Positions 1 through 5,725 of a stretch of 7,952 bases of DNA are shown here, piece by piece. A model generated the notes under the pieces. That model ran no database searches, had not been told where the DNA came from, and saw only the letters and a list, made by a program, of their open reading frames with translations. Both the position numbers and the translations under genes were made by a program. This DNA comes from Ignavibacteriota bacterium. GTDB lineage: Bacteria; Bacteroidota; Ignavibacteria; Tepidaquicellales; Tepidaquicellaceae. The stretch is taken from contig PMIW01000127.1 in the NCBI GenBank assembly GCA_003158365.1, forward strand, positions 16,473-24,424, given 5' to 3'. Positions within the stretch are counted from its first letter, which is position 1; every line of letters begins with the position of its first letter.

Positions 1-645
1 AAATACATCACACGGAATCAGAGGAACACCGCCCCATATTGCACCGTAATGATGTTCATCAACTAATATATTAAGCAGTCTTCCGCTGTATAAGCGGTCG
101 AAAACCAGCACACCCCATCCCGAAAGTTTTGCCGCAACAGATACAGCTTTAAATTCGGCTTTCCAGTTTTCGAAACTTCCGAATTCTTTTTCTATGGCTG
201 CAAGCACATCGGGTCCCTTTTTAGGGTCACCGTCTCCTCCAAGCACTTCCCAGTATACATCGTGAAGCAATGCACCGCCGTGGTTCCATGTAAATCTTCT
301 TTTCAGTTCGCCAATCTGGCTGTAATTACCGTTTGCTTTTGATTTATCCGCATTGGGTAATTCATTTTCGATATTGTTCAAAAAGGTGACATAGCCTTTA
401 TGGTGGATGTTATAATGCCAGTCGGTAGTTTCAGGAGACATTACATCCTTCAATATAGTTTTTGCTTCTTCGTCAGAATAGGGTCTCTTATTAAATTTCC
501 ATTCGAAAGCCATTTTTTTTATAGCTCCTTTCTTTAATTTGTTTGAATTATTAAAAATATTTGCAAAAGCAGGCAGTACAGCAAAGGAGGATACTCCTAT
601 TGCAGATGTTACTAAAAAATTTCTTCTTGTAATTTTCTTTTTCAA
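1..645 (-). CDS. sod: Fe/Mn superoxide dismutase with Tat signal, 3' end beyond window
   Basis: Superoxide dismutase of the Fe/Mn family, converting superoxide to oxygen and hydrogen peroxide. 215 codons are visible and the C-terminus runs off the left edge. Metal ligands by alignment to the family are H77 (in DWHYNIHHKGY), H128 (in NHGGALLHDVYW) and D213 (in CDVF, normally followed by EHAYY outside the window); H81 and Y85 match the active-site gateway pair. The N-terminus has a twin-arginine signal (TRRNFLV at residues 6-12), a hydrophobic stretch and an AFA site near 26-28, so the long product should be exported. The frame is open upstream, and TTG at 645 is the start that best fits the Tat signal, though it has no clear ribosome binding site. 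An internal ATG at codon 45 (513) does have AAAGGAG upstream and would give a cytosolic enzyme. It follows the iscA-like gene by 51 nt and is probably co-transcribed. Family certain; start and metal (Fe or Mn) uncertain. Confidence 0.93.
   Translation of the reverse strand, partial: MKKKITRRNFLVTSAIGVSSFAVLPAFANIFNNSNKLKKGAIKKMAFEWKFNKRPYSDEEAKTILKDVMSPETTDWHYNIHHKGYVTFLNNIENELPNADKSKANGNYSQIGELKRRFTWNHGGALLHDVYWEVLGGDGDPKKGPDVLAAIEKEFGSFENWKAEFKAVSVAAKLSGWGVLVFDRLYSGRLLNILVDEHHYGAIWGGVPLIPCDVF
525..531 (-). promoter_or_regulatory. Shine-Dalgarno inside the superoxide dismutase gene, before an internal ATG
   Basis: On the minus strand AAAGGAG lies 11 nt before an in-frame ATG (513-511) that begins the mature enzyme (MAFEWKF). 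The upstream TTG start at 645 has no comparable site. This may be a second translation start giving an unexported form. Chance occurrence in lysine/glycine codons (LKKGA) is possible, since purine-rich codons readily spell this motif. Confidence 0.4.
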
Positions 646-696
646 AGCCCGATAATTTAAAATTTCTTTTTTAAAAAACAGAGCTCTTTCATAAAA

Positions 697-1059
697 TTAA
701 CAGCTTGAACTTCCGCACCCGCAGGTTCTCTGGGCGTTGGGATTGTTGAATACAAATCCCCTTCCGTTTTCTCCGTCTATAAAATCGATTTGCGTTCCTG
801 TCAGGAACAGAAAACTTTTCATATCAACAACAATTTTCACCCCGTCTTTTTCGATTACATTATCGGTTGGTTTTGATTCCGCATCGAAACCGAGCGAATA
901 TGACAATCCGGAGCATCCGCCTCCCTTTACCCCGATTCTTAAATTGAATCCGGCAGGAATATTATTTGCTTCCATTATTTTCTTTACTTCCTCAATTGCA
1001 CTATCTGTTACATCTATATCTTCGGTAACGCCGGGAATGAATGTTTTTATTTCTTCCAT
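697..1059 (-). CDS. iscA: A-type iron-sulfur cluster carrier (HesB/IscA/SufA/ErpA family)
   Basis: A-type carrier protein that receives Fe-S clusters or iron and passes them to apoproteins in the cytosol. The 120 residues hold the complete family signature: C49 in GGGCSGLSY and the C-terminal pair C113 and C115 in TCGCG, which together bind the cluster. A further C120 is the last residue. Length is slightly above the usual 105-115, from an N-terminal extension of about ten residues before DVTDSAI. It starts 32 nt after the iscS stop on the same strand and leads into the superoxide dismutase gene, so it is most likely the third gene of the rrf2-iscS operon. The family cannot be split reliably into IscA, SufA and ErpA by sequence alone. 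The symbol follows the isc context; erpA is an equally fair name. Confidence 0.93.
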   Translation of the reverse strand: MEEIKTFIPGVTEDIDVTDSAIEEVKKIMEANNIPAGFNLRIGVKGGGCSGLSYSLGFDAESKPTDNVIEKDGVKIVVDMKSFLFLTGTQIDFIDGENGRGFVFNNPNAQRTCGCGSSSC

Positions 1060-1091
1060 TTTATTTTATTATGAGTATTTTATACAAAATT

Positions 1092-2240
1092 TTAATTTCT
1101 GATTTTTTTTACTGCATCAATTAATTTTTCAATCGCAAAATCTATTTCCTCGTTCGTAGTATATCTTCCGATTCCGAATCTGACAGAGCATCTTGAATCT
1201 TCATCAGTCTTTCCGATTGCTTTAAGCACGTGTGACTGTTCCAGCGAAACTGAAGTGCAGGCACTTCCCGTCGAAAAAGCAAGTTCTTTGGTTTCAGACA
1301 TCAGCACGGTACTGTCAACTTTTTCAAAACATATGTTGGCATTATTCGGTAACCTTTTTGTGCTATCACCGTTAAGTGTCGTGAATTTTAAATTGTTAAC
1401 AAGGTTATTTATCAACCTGTCTCTTAATACTTCCTGCGTTTTGTATTCATCAAACATTTTTTCTTTGCTTAATTCACAAGCTTTACCAAATCCAACAATT
1501 GCAGGTACATTTAACGTTCCACTTCTCAAACCTTTTTCGTGACCTCCGCCGTTTATTTGCTCTGTAATATTAATTTTCGGATTTTTATTTCTGACATAAA
1601 GAGCTCCTATGCCTTTCGGTCCGTAAATCTTGTGACTGCTGAAACTCATCAGGTCAATCCCTACGGCTTTAACATCTATGGGGATTTTCCCAACTGCCTG
1701 CGATGAATCGGTATGAAACAGAACTCCTTTGTCTTTGCAAATGCCAGCTATTTCTGCAACCGGCTGTATAGTACCAATCTCATTATTTGCAGTCATAACC
1801 GATACTATTGCAGTTTTACCGGTAATATTTTTTAAAATATCTTCGGGATTTACAAATCCATTTGCATCGGCTTTTACAAGTGTAACTTCTATTCCGAATT
1901 TCTCAAGATATTTAACAGTATCGAGTACTGCATAATGCTCGATATTACATGTAATAATATGATTTTTTTTCCCGTTAAAACTTTCAACTACTCCCTTGAT
2001 AGCAAGATTAACTGATTCAGTTGCACCGCTTGTAAATATAATTTCATTCGATTCTGCATTAATTAATTCCGCAATTTTCTTTCTTGAAAACTCAACAGCC
2101 TCTTCTGCTTCCCATCCGTACCTGTGGCTTTTGCTTGCTGCATTACCGAATTTATCCGAAAAATACGGCATCATAGCTTTCACCACTTCCGCATCAGCAG
2201 GTGTTGTGGAGTTATAATCGAGATATACTGGAATTTTCAT
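1092..2240 (-). CDS. iscS: Cysteine desulfurase, IscS/NifS type
   Basis: PLP-dependent enzyme that removes sulfur from cysteine, yielding alanine and an enzyme persulfide that supplies Fe-S cluster assembly and tRNA thiolation. In order: N-terminal YLDYNSTTP, phosphate-binding TSGATES (70-76), H102 stacking over PLP, D178 and Q181 contacting the ring, PLP lysine K204 in SSHKIYGP, and catalytic C328 in STGSACTS on the long mobile loop typical of group I (IscS/NifS) rather than SufS. At 382 residues it is about 20 shorter than E. coli IscS. It ends at the last helix (AVKKIRN) and lacks the C-terminal tail. The ATG follows the rrf2 stop with one base between (TAATATG), indicating translational coupling, and the iscA-like gene follows by 32 nt. 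Function is confident; the sulfur acceptor is unclear because no iscU is beside it. Confidence 0.96.
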   Translation of the reverse strand: MKIPVYLDYNSTTPADAEVVKAMMPYFSDKFGNAASKSHRYGWEAEEAVEFSRKKIAELINAESNEIIFTSGATESVNLAIKGVVESFNGKKNHIITCNIEHYAVLDTVKYLEKFGIEVTLVKADANGFVNPEDILKNITGKTAIVSVMTANNEIGTIQPVAEIAGICKDKGVLFHTDSSQAVGKIPIDVKAVGIDLMSFSSHKIYGPKGIGALYVRNKNPKINITEQINGGGHEKGLRSGTLNVPAIVGFGKACELSKEKMFDEYKTQEVLRDRLINNLVNNLKFTTLNGDSTKRLPNNANICFEKVDSTVLMSETKELAFSTGSACTSVSLEQSHVLKAIGKTDEDSRCSVRFGIGRYTTNEEIDFAIEKLIDAVKKIRN

Positions 2241-2241
2241 A

Positions 2242-2643
2242 TTAAATAAAGTCCGATACCATTTTATTTTTCAGAAGATTTTCAAGTTCCAGCTGCATCT
2301 TGTTTATAGGGTCTTTTATGCTGCAGGAATCATAAATAAAGCACTCTGTAAGATTATCAGTATGAAGGCACTCTACTATACCCGACTTGCCTTCAATTTT
2401 ATCTATTAACTCAGATAATGAAATCTCATTGAGCGGTTTGGAAAGCTTGTATCCTCCGTTTACACCCTGGTTAGACACCAGAATATTTTCTTTCTTCAGT
2501 TTTTGCAAGATTTTTGCGAGCAATTCATAAGGGATATTATATTTACCCGATATCTCTTTTGCTGTTATTATTTCATCTTTTGCGTTCGAAATATACCTGA
2601 GAGCAATTAACGAATATTCTATTTTCTTTGAAAATCTAACCAT
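2242..2643 (-). CDS. iscR: Rrf2-family transcriptional regulator, IscR-like
   Basis: DNA-binding regulator of the Rrf2 family, probably sensing Fe-S cluster supply. Residues 1-65 form the winged helix, with the recognition part around KYNIPYELLAKILQKL and the family wing QGVNGGYKL (59-67). A dimerisation helix covers roughly 75-85. Three cysteines, C92, C101 and C107, sit where IscR/NsrR-type proteins hold a cluster. Spacing is C-X8-C-X5-C, against C-X5-C-X5-C in E. coli IscR, so cluster binding is likely but the coordination may differ. At 133 residues it is shorter than E. coli IscR (162), mainly at the C-terminus. It is the first gene of the operon with iscS, one base upstream of it, and has an IscR-type operator 26 nt before its start. 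An alternative is another Fe-S or NO-sensing Rrf2 protein; the gene context favours IscR. Confidence 0.88.
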   Translation of the reverse strand: MVRFSKKIEYSLIALRYISNAKDEIITAKEISGKYNIPYELLAKILQKLKKENILVSNQGVNGGYKLSKPLNEISLSELIDKIEGKSGIVECLHTDNLTECFIYDSCSIKDPINKMQLELENLLKNKMVSDFI

Positions 2644-2650
2644 TTATTTT

Positions 2651-2656
2651 ATTATA
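2651..2656 (-). promoter_or_regulatory. Possible -10 element for the rrf2-iscS-iscA operon
   Basis: TATAAT on the minus strand, 7 nt upstream of the rrf2 ATG. A 17-nt spacer would place the -35 hexamer at 2679-2674 (CTATAT, a poor match) inside the predicted operator. The very short leader this implies is a weakness, and AT-rich DNA makes TATAAT common, so the assignment is tentative. Confidence 0.35.
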
Positions 2657-2668
2657 CATTTAAAACTG

Positions 2669-2681
2669 GACTAATATAGTC
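2669..2681. promoter_or_regulatory. Predicted IscR type 1 operator upstream of rrf2-iscS
   Basis: The dyad GACTAATATAGTC agrees at all 13 positions with the core I recall for E. coli IscR type 1 sites, GACTRWWWYAGTC. The symmetry extends outward as AAAnnnGACT on both arms. It lies 26-38 nt upstream of the rrf2 ATG and covers where a -35 element would fall for the TATAAT at 2656-2651, so binding should block transcription. This predicts negative autoregulation by the cluster-loaded regulator. The consensus comes from Enterobacteria, so transfer to this lineage is inference. Confidence 0.6.
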
Positions 2682-2795
2682 GTATTTAAAAACAAAAAAA
2701 AGCAATAATTAAGTTCCTTATTCGCAGAAAATAGTGAATAATAAATACTTAGGAAAGTAAATAAAAGTGACTGATAAAATTAACTTTATTTTTTC

Positions 2796-2803
2796 TATTT
2801 TTG
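2796..2803 (+). promoter_or_regulatory. Possible Bacteroidetes-type -7 element for the doxX gene
   Basis: TATTTTTG fits the TAnnTTTG -7 consensus of Bacteroidetes primary sigma factor promoters and lies 20 nt before the doxX ATG, leaving room for a short leader with the AAAGGA site. No convincing -33 TTTG is seen at the expected spacing, so confidence is low. Confidence 0.3.
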
Positions 2804-2823
2804 TTTCAAAAGGAAAAAATAAG

Positions 2824-3249
2824 ATGGAAAAAATATTTAAAACAGATAATTCCCCCGCCATACTTATCAGGTTAATTGTCGGCACGGTTTTTTTCACCGA
2901 AGGAATACAAAAATTTTTATTTCCTGACGCACTCGGAGTTGGGAGATTTATAAAAATCGGGATTCCGGTACCGCAGTTTTTTGCACCTTTTGTCGGAGCC
3001 GTGGAAATTATATTTGGTTTTTTAATTATAATAGGATTGGCCACGAGATTATCTGCAATACCTTTGATAATTGATATTACAGTGGCTATTTTATCTACAA
3101 AAATACCGATGCTAATGAACGACGGATTCTGGAAGACCATTCACGAATCAAGAGTTGATTTTTCAATGTTGCTCGGATTAATATTCCTGCTGATAATTGG
3201 AGCGGGAAATTTTTCATTCGATAAAAAAATATCTGAAAAGAAATTGTAA
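2824..3249 (+). CDS. DoxX-family integral membrane protein
   Basis: Small inner-membrane protein of the DoxX family, 141 residues with four predicted helices at about 12-32, 53-72, 77-97 and 112-130. Family features seen are RLIVGTVFFTEGIQKFLFP at the first helix, GRFIKIGIP with FVGAVEI before the second, TRLSAIPLIIDI and an ILSTKIP turn, and HESRVDFSMLLGLIFLLI leading into the last helix. Biochemical role is unsettled: family members are linked to thiosulfate:quinone oxidoreductase (DoxD/DoxX) and to thiol or oxidative-stress resistance. The ATG at 2824 is chosen because AAAGGA lies about 10 nt upstream and the family begins there; the frame stays open to a GTG at 2767 but that extension has no family similarity. 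It is divergent from rrf2 and 22 nt ahead of the SDR-like gene, probably one transcript. Confidence 0.88.
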   Translation: MEKIFKTDNSPAILIRLIVGTVFFTEGIQKFLFPDALGVGRFIKIGIPVPQFFAPFVGAVEIIFGFLIIIGLATRLSAIPLIIDITVAILSTKIPMLMNDGFWKTIHESRVDFSMLLGLIFLLIIGAGNFSFDKKISEKKL

Positions 3250-3271
3250 TTTTTTTATTAATATATAAATA

Positions 3272-3943
3272 TTGAATACTTACATAAATGCAATTATTAC
3301 AGGCGCAACAGGAATGGTCGGGGAAGGCGTACTTCACGAATGCCTGATGCACAACCATGTGGAATCTATACTGGTAATTGGCAGAAGACCCTGCGGAATA
3401 ATACATCCTAAACTCGAAGAAATTATATTAAGTGACCTATCGGATTTATCTTCAGCCGAAAATCAGCTCTCGGAGTATAATGCCTGTTTTTTTTGTTCTG
3501 GGGTTTCTTCAATAAGAAAAACGGAAGAAGAATATTATAGGCTTACATACGCGCTGACACTGAATTTTGCCGGGACGCTGAGCAAGATAAATCCCGATAT
3601 GTCTTTCTGTTATATATCCGGTGCAGGTACAGACAGCACAGAAGAAGGGAGATTGATGTGGGCGCGGGTTAAAGGAAAAACTGAAAATGACTTATTGAAG
3701 TTGCCTTTTAAAAAAGAATACAATTTCCGGCCTGCCTTTATGAAACCGACGAAAGGATTAAAAAACACGCTAAAATATTATAAATACATTAGCTGGATGT
3801 ATCCTTTACTGCATTTAGTATTACCGGGTTATTTTTCAGAATTATCACAACTGGGACAGGCTATGATTAACTGCATTCTGTACGGATTCGATAAAAATAT
3901 TCTTGAGGTGAAAGATATAAACTCATTGTCGTATAAAAAATAA
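3272..3943 (+). CDS. Atypical SDR / NAD-dependent epimerase-like protein
   Basis: Rossmann-fold protein of the atypical or extended short-chain dehydrogenase group, 223 residues, likely cytosolic. The N-terminal beta strand and dinucleotide loop TGATGMVG (10-17) match TGxxGxxG, followed by VIGRRP (35-40), CSGVSS (75-80) and YISGAGTDS (114-122). The expected YxxxK catalytic pair reads WARVK, W130 and K134, so the usual tyrosine is replaced. Substrate and reaction cannot be named; it may bind NAD(P) without classical dehydrogenase chemistry. The start is TTG at 3272: a stop lies in frame just upstream (3266-3268) and the next ATG falls inside the nucleotide-binding loop. No ribosome binding site is visible, suggesting coupling to doxX 22 nt upstream. 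The stop lies within the 28-bp palindrome. Confidence 0.82.
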   Translation: MNTYINAIITGATGMVGEGVLHECLMHNHVESILVIGRRPCGIIHPKLEEIILSDLSDLSSAENQLSEYNACFFCSGVSSIRKTEEEYYRLTYALTLNFAGTLSKINPDMSFCYISGAGTDSTEEGRLMWARVKGKTENDLLKLPFKKEYNFRPAFMKPTKGLKNTLKYYKYISWMYPLLHLVLPGYFSELSQLGQAMINCILYGFDKNILEVKDINSLSYKK

Positions 3944-3958
3944 ATTTATTTTTTATAC
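3931..3958. terminator. Perfect 28-bp AT palindrome between convergent genes, probable bidirectional terminator
   Basis: Two perfect 14-nt arms, GTATAAAAAATAAA and its exact reverse complement, meet without a spacer. It overlaps the stop of the SDR-like gene (3941-3943) and sits 11 nt beyond the stop of the hydrolase gene coming from the other strand. On the plus strand CTTTTT follows. The stem is almost all A-T, so as an intrinsic terminator it would be weak. The convergent position favours a shared 3' end signal. Confidence 0.55.
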
Positions 3959-3969
3959 TTTTTAAGAAT

Positions 3970-4986
3970 TTATCTAATAATCATTTCTGAATCTTCAATT
4001 CTTAAATCACCTTTATTTTTCCATATCATTTGCTCGCCTTCTTTTAATATTTTTACTTTATCCGATATTTTAGAATATTTCGATTCAGGATTCTGCAAAA
4101 TTTTATTCAGTGCTTCAAGCGGATAATCCGCGCTGTGGAAATATTGTATTGCCCCGTAATGAATAGGCAGCATATAACTTGCTTTTAAATCTTCGAAAAG
4201 CTGTAATGCTTCCATGCTTGAAGTGTGGAACCACATGCCTCTTGACTGGCAGGTCCTGCAGGGACCAATGGGTACGAGTGCGAGGTCAATTTTAAAATTG
4301 TCCCCTATTACCTTGAAGGCTTCATCATCATATCCCGTATCTCCTGCAAAATAAATACAGACATCCCTGTACTGCAAAACATAACCGGTTGCTCCACGTT
4401 CCAGCCAGCTGTATGTGTCAATCCCGTATCTCCCTCCCTGATGCAAAGCATATACTGGTGTAACTTTCATACCATCTACATCAATAACATCACCCAGATA
4501 CTGCTTGTTCTTATAATAATTTGTCGTAGCTCTTATAAGGTTCAGATTAAAATCGGGTAAATATTTTTCATCGCCTTCGGGGAAAATAAGATTGCACCCG
4601 GGAAATTTATCCTCTATCATTCCAAGGCTTACAAAATTAAGATGGTCCATATGCGAGTGAGATATCAATACCAAATTAAGTTTAGAAAGGTTTTCAATAT
4701 CCATTCCCGGTTCTTTTTTTCTTATAAATATTCCGTCTATCCTGTTATTCAGAAAAGGATCTGTCATAATTACTTTATCATATATCTGAAGAAGGACTGT
4801 CGAATGACCGACCCATAGCGCAGATAATTTCACGCTGTCACTTACCGGTTTTGTAATTTTATTTTCTATTTTTTTTGGAGTGGACTTAATCGATTCACCA
4901 AGATTATTAATAGTAACCCGTAATACAAAGCAGCCGTTAAAAAGAAATGAGAACAATACAAATAATATAAGACAATATTTTTTCAT
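3970..4986 (-). CDS. Lipoprotein metallo-beta-lactamase-fold hydrolase, NAPE-PLD/UlaG-like
   Basis: Predicted zinc-dependent hydrolase anchored in the envelope. Residues 1-18 are a lipoprotein-type signal ending FNGC, with C19 as the likely lipidated residue (a relaxed lipobox). The metal centre is visible: H110, H112, D114 and H115 in SHSHMDH, H182 in ALHQGG, D216 in AGDTGY, and H276 in LPIHYGA. This order and the WVGHSTVLLQ and TDPFL motifs (58-67, 75-79) fit the N-acylphosphatidylethanolamine phospholipase D-like and UlaG-like group, which cut phosphodiesters or lactones, so an envelope phospholipid is a plausible but unproven substrate. Unusual is C243-x-x-C246 in GPCRTCQSRG, where NAPE-PLD has GAYEPRWFM. 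The ATG overlaps the stop of the barrel gene upstream (TGATG), so the two are translationally coupled. 338 residues, apparently intact. Confidence 0.87.
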   Translation of the reverse strand: MKKYCLILFVLFSFLFNGCFVLRVTINNLGESIKSTPKKIENKITKPVSDSVKLSALWVGHSTVLLQIYDKVIMTDPFLNNRIDGIFIRKKEPGMDIENLSKLNLVLISHSHMDHLNFVSLGMIEDKFPGCNLIFPEGDEKYLPDFNLNLIRATTNYYKNKQYLGDVIDVDGMKVTPVYALHQGGRYGIDTYSWLERGATGYVLQYRDVCIYFAGDTGYDDEAFKVIGDNFKIDLALVPIGPCRTCQSRGMWFHTSSMEALQLFEDLKASYMLPIHYGAIQYFHSADYPLEALNKILQNPESKYSKISDKVKILKEGEQMIWKNKGDLRIEDSEMIIR

Positions 4987-5564
4987 CAGAAATATTTTAT
5001 ATACAGATTAAAATTATATTTTGTTTTAGTATTAAAATTCCGTGTGTACTGAAATCCGACCAGCCCTCCGAAGAAATACATTCCTGTCTCCGCACCTGAA
5101 TAATAATTTTTATCGTCATCGAAATTTTTACGTAAGGTAATTTTACCGCCGAGAGAGAAGCAGATATTTTCACCTTTGCCGGACAATGGCAGTATTACTC
5201 TAGAACCGAGACTTGCACCGAAGATACTAACATTCGAATAATTAAAGGAAGAAGTCGCAAGTTCCGGGTCGATAAAAATTTCTGCTGAACCTGAAAATCT
5301 TCTTGCGGGATAAATGAAGAAAGACTGGACAGGTGAAACATATTTATTGTGCCAGAATGATACGCTCAGAGGCGTGATGTGCCACTTGAATCCGAACTGA
5401 ATGCGGGCATTTTCATCATTTGCATCCTGAAAAAAAGCCGGGGATGGCACCAACTGATATAATGCCCAGGACAAATATTTATTTGCTTTTTCATCCGGAA
5501 AATCCTGAGAGAATAAGTTTCTTGCAAAAATCAGTACTATTATCAGTAACACCGTTTTTTTCAT
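4986..5564 (-). CDS. Probable small outer-membrane beta-barrel protein, function unknown
   Basis: Not recognised as a named family. The 192 residues begin with a clear signal peptide (KK, then TVLLIIVLIFA, cleavage probably near S19-Q20). The rest alternates polar and aromatic or hydrophobic residues as in beta strands, for example IQFGFKWHI, LSVSFWHN, SVSIF-like VSIFGASLGS, ICFSLGGKITL, GMYFFGGLVGFQYTRNF and KYNFNLYIKYF. It ends in Phe (YF), the usual C-terminal signal for BAM-dependent insertion. There is room for about eight strands. Its stop overlaps the start of the lipoprotein hydrolase by one base, so both should be made together and placed in the same envelope layer. A periplasmic beta-sandwich protein is the main alternative. 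Confidence 0.72.
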   Translation of the reverse strand: MKKTVLLIIVLIFARNLFSQDFPDEKANKYLSWALYQLVPSPAFFQDANDENARIQFGFKWHITPLSVSFWHNKYVSPVQSFFIYPARRFSGSAEIFIDPELATSSFNYSNVSIFGASLGSRVILPLSGKGENICFSLGGKITLRKNFDDDKNYYSGAETGMYFFGGLVGFQYTRNFNTKTKYNFNLYIKYF

Positions 5565-5725
5565 ATAATCTTAAACATATAATTAATTAAAACAATCTCA
5601 ATAAATTCAATATATTTAAATCTTAAAAAATATTTCATTCAAAAAAAAAGCCGTATGCTCAGACATCAGCTTAAAGATATCTAAAAAGTATCCTTACCGA
5701 AACCGGAATAAATTATTTTTTTGAA
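5565..5725. other. Intergenic region between two minus-strand genes
   Basis: 161 bases without a credible gene. It holds the intrinsic terminator at 5641-5672 and, nearest 5564, a very AT-rich segment that must contain the promoter for the barrel-hydrolase pair. TATGTTTA on the minus strand at 5579-5572 resembles a Bacteroidetes -7 element but is too close to the ATG to be convincing. The barrel gene has no visible Shine-Dalgarno. Confidence 0.6.
5641..5672 (-). terminator. Rho-independent terminator after the 148-residue gene
   Basis: Read on the minus strand, AAGCTG-ATG pairs with CAT-(A bulge)-CGGCTT, nine base pairs with one T-G wobble, around the six-base loop TCTGAG. A T run follows directly (nine T in all, the last stem pairs included). 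It starts about 54 nt past the stop of the 148-residue gene and ends 76 nt before the barrel gene, so it separates the two transcripts. Confidence 0.7.

Noticed and set aside
737..1102. Plus-strand open frame of 121 codons opposite the iscA-like gene
   Set aside because: It is a shadow of a gene whose protein carries a complete A-type carrier signature; the predicted product has no recognisable feature.
1255..2217. Three plus-strand open frames opposite iscS
   Set aside because: They lie antisense to a fully conserved cysteine desulfurase and have no family features.
2767..2823. GTG start giving a 19-residue extension of the DoxX protein
   Set aside because: The ATG at 2824 has a good ribosome binding site and matches the family start, while the extension has no family similarity.
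2718..3406. Two minus-strand open frames opposite doxX and the SDR-like gene
   Set aside because: The plus-strand products have clear family motifs; the antisense frames are their shadows.
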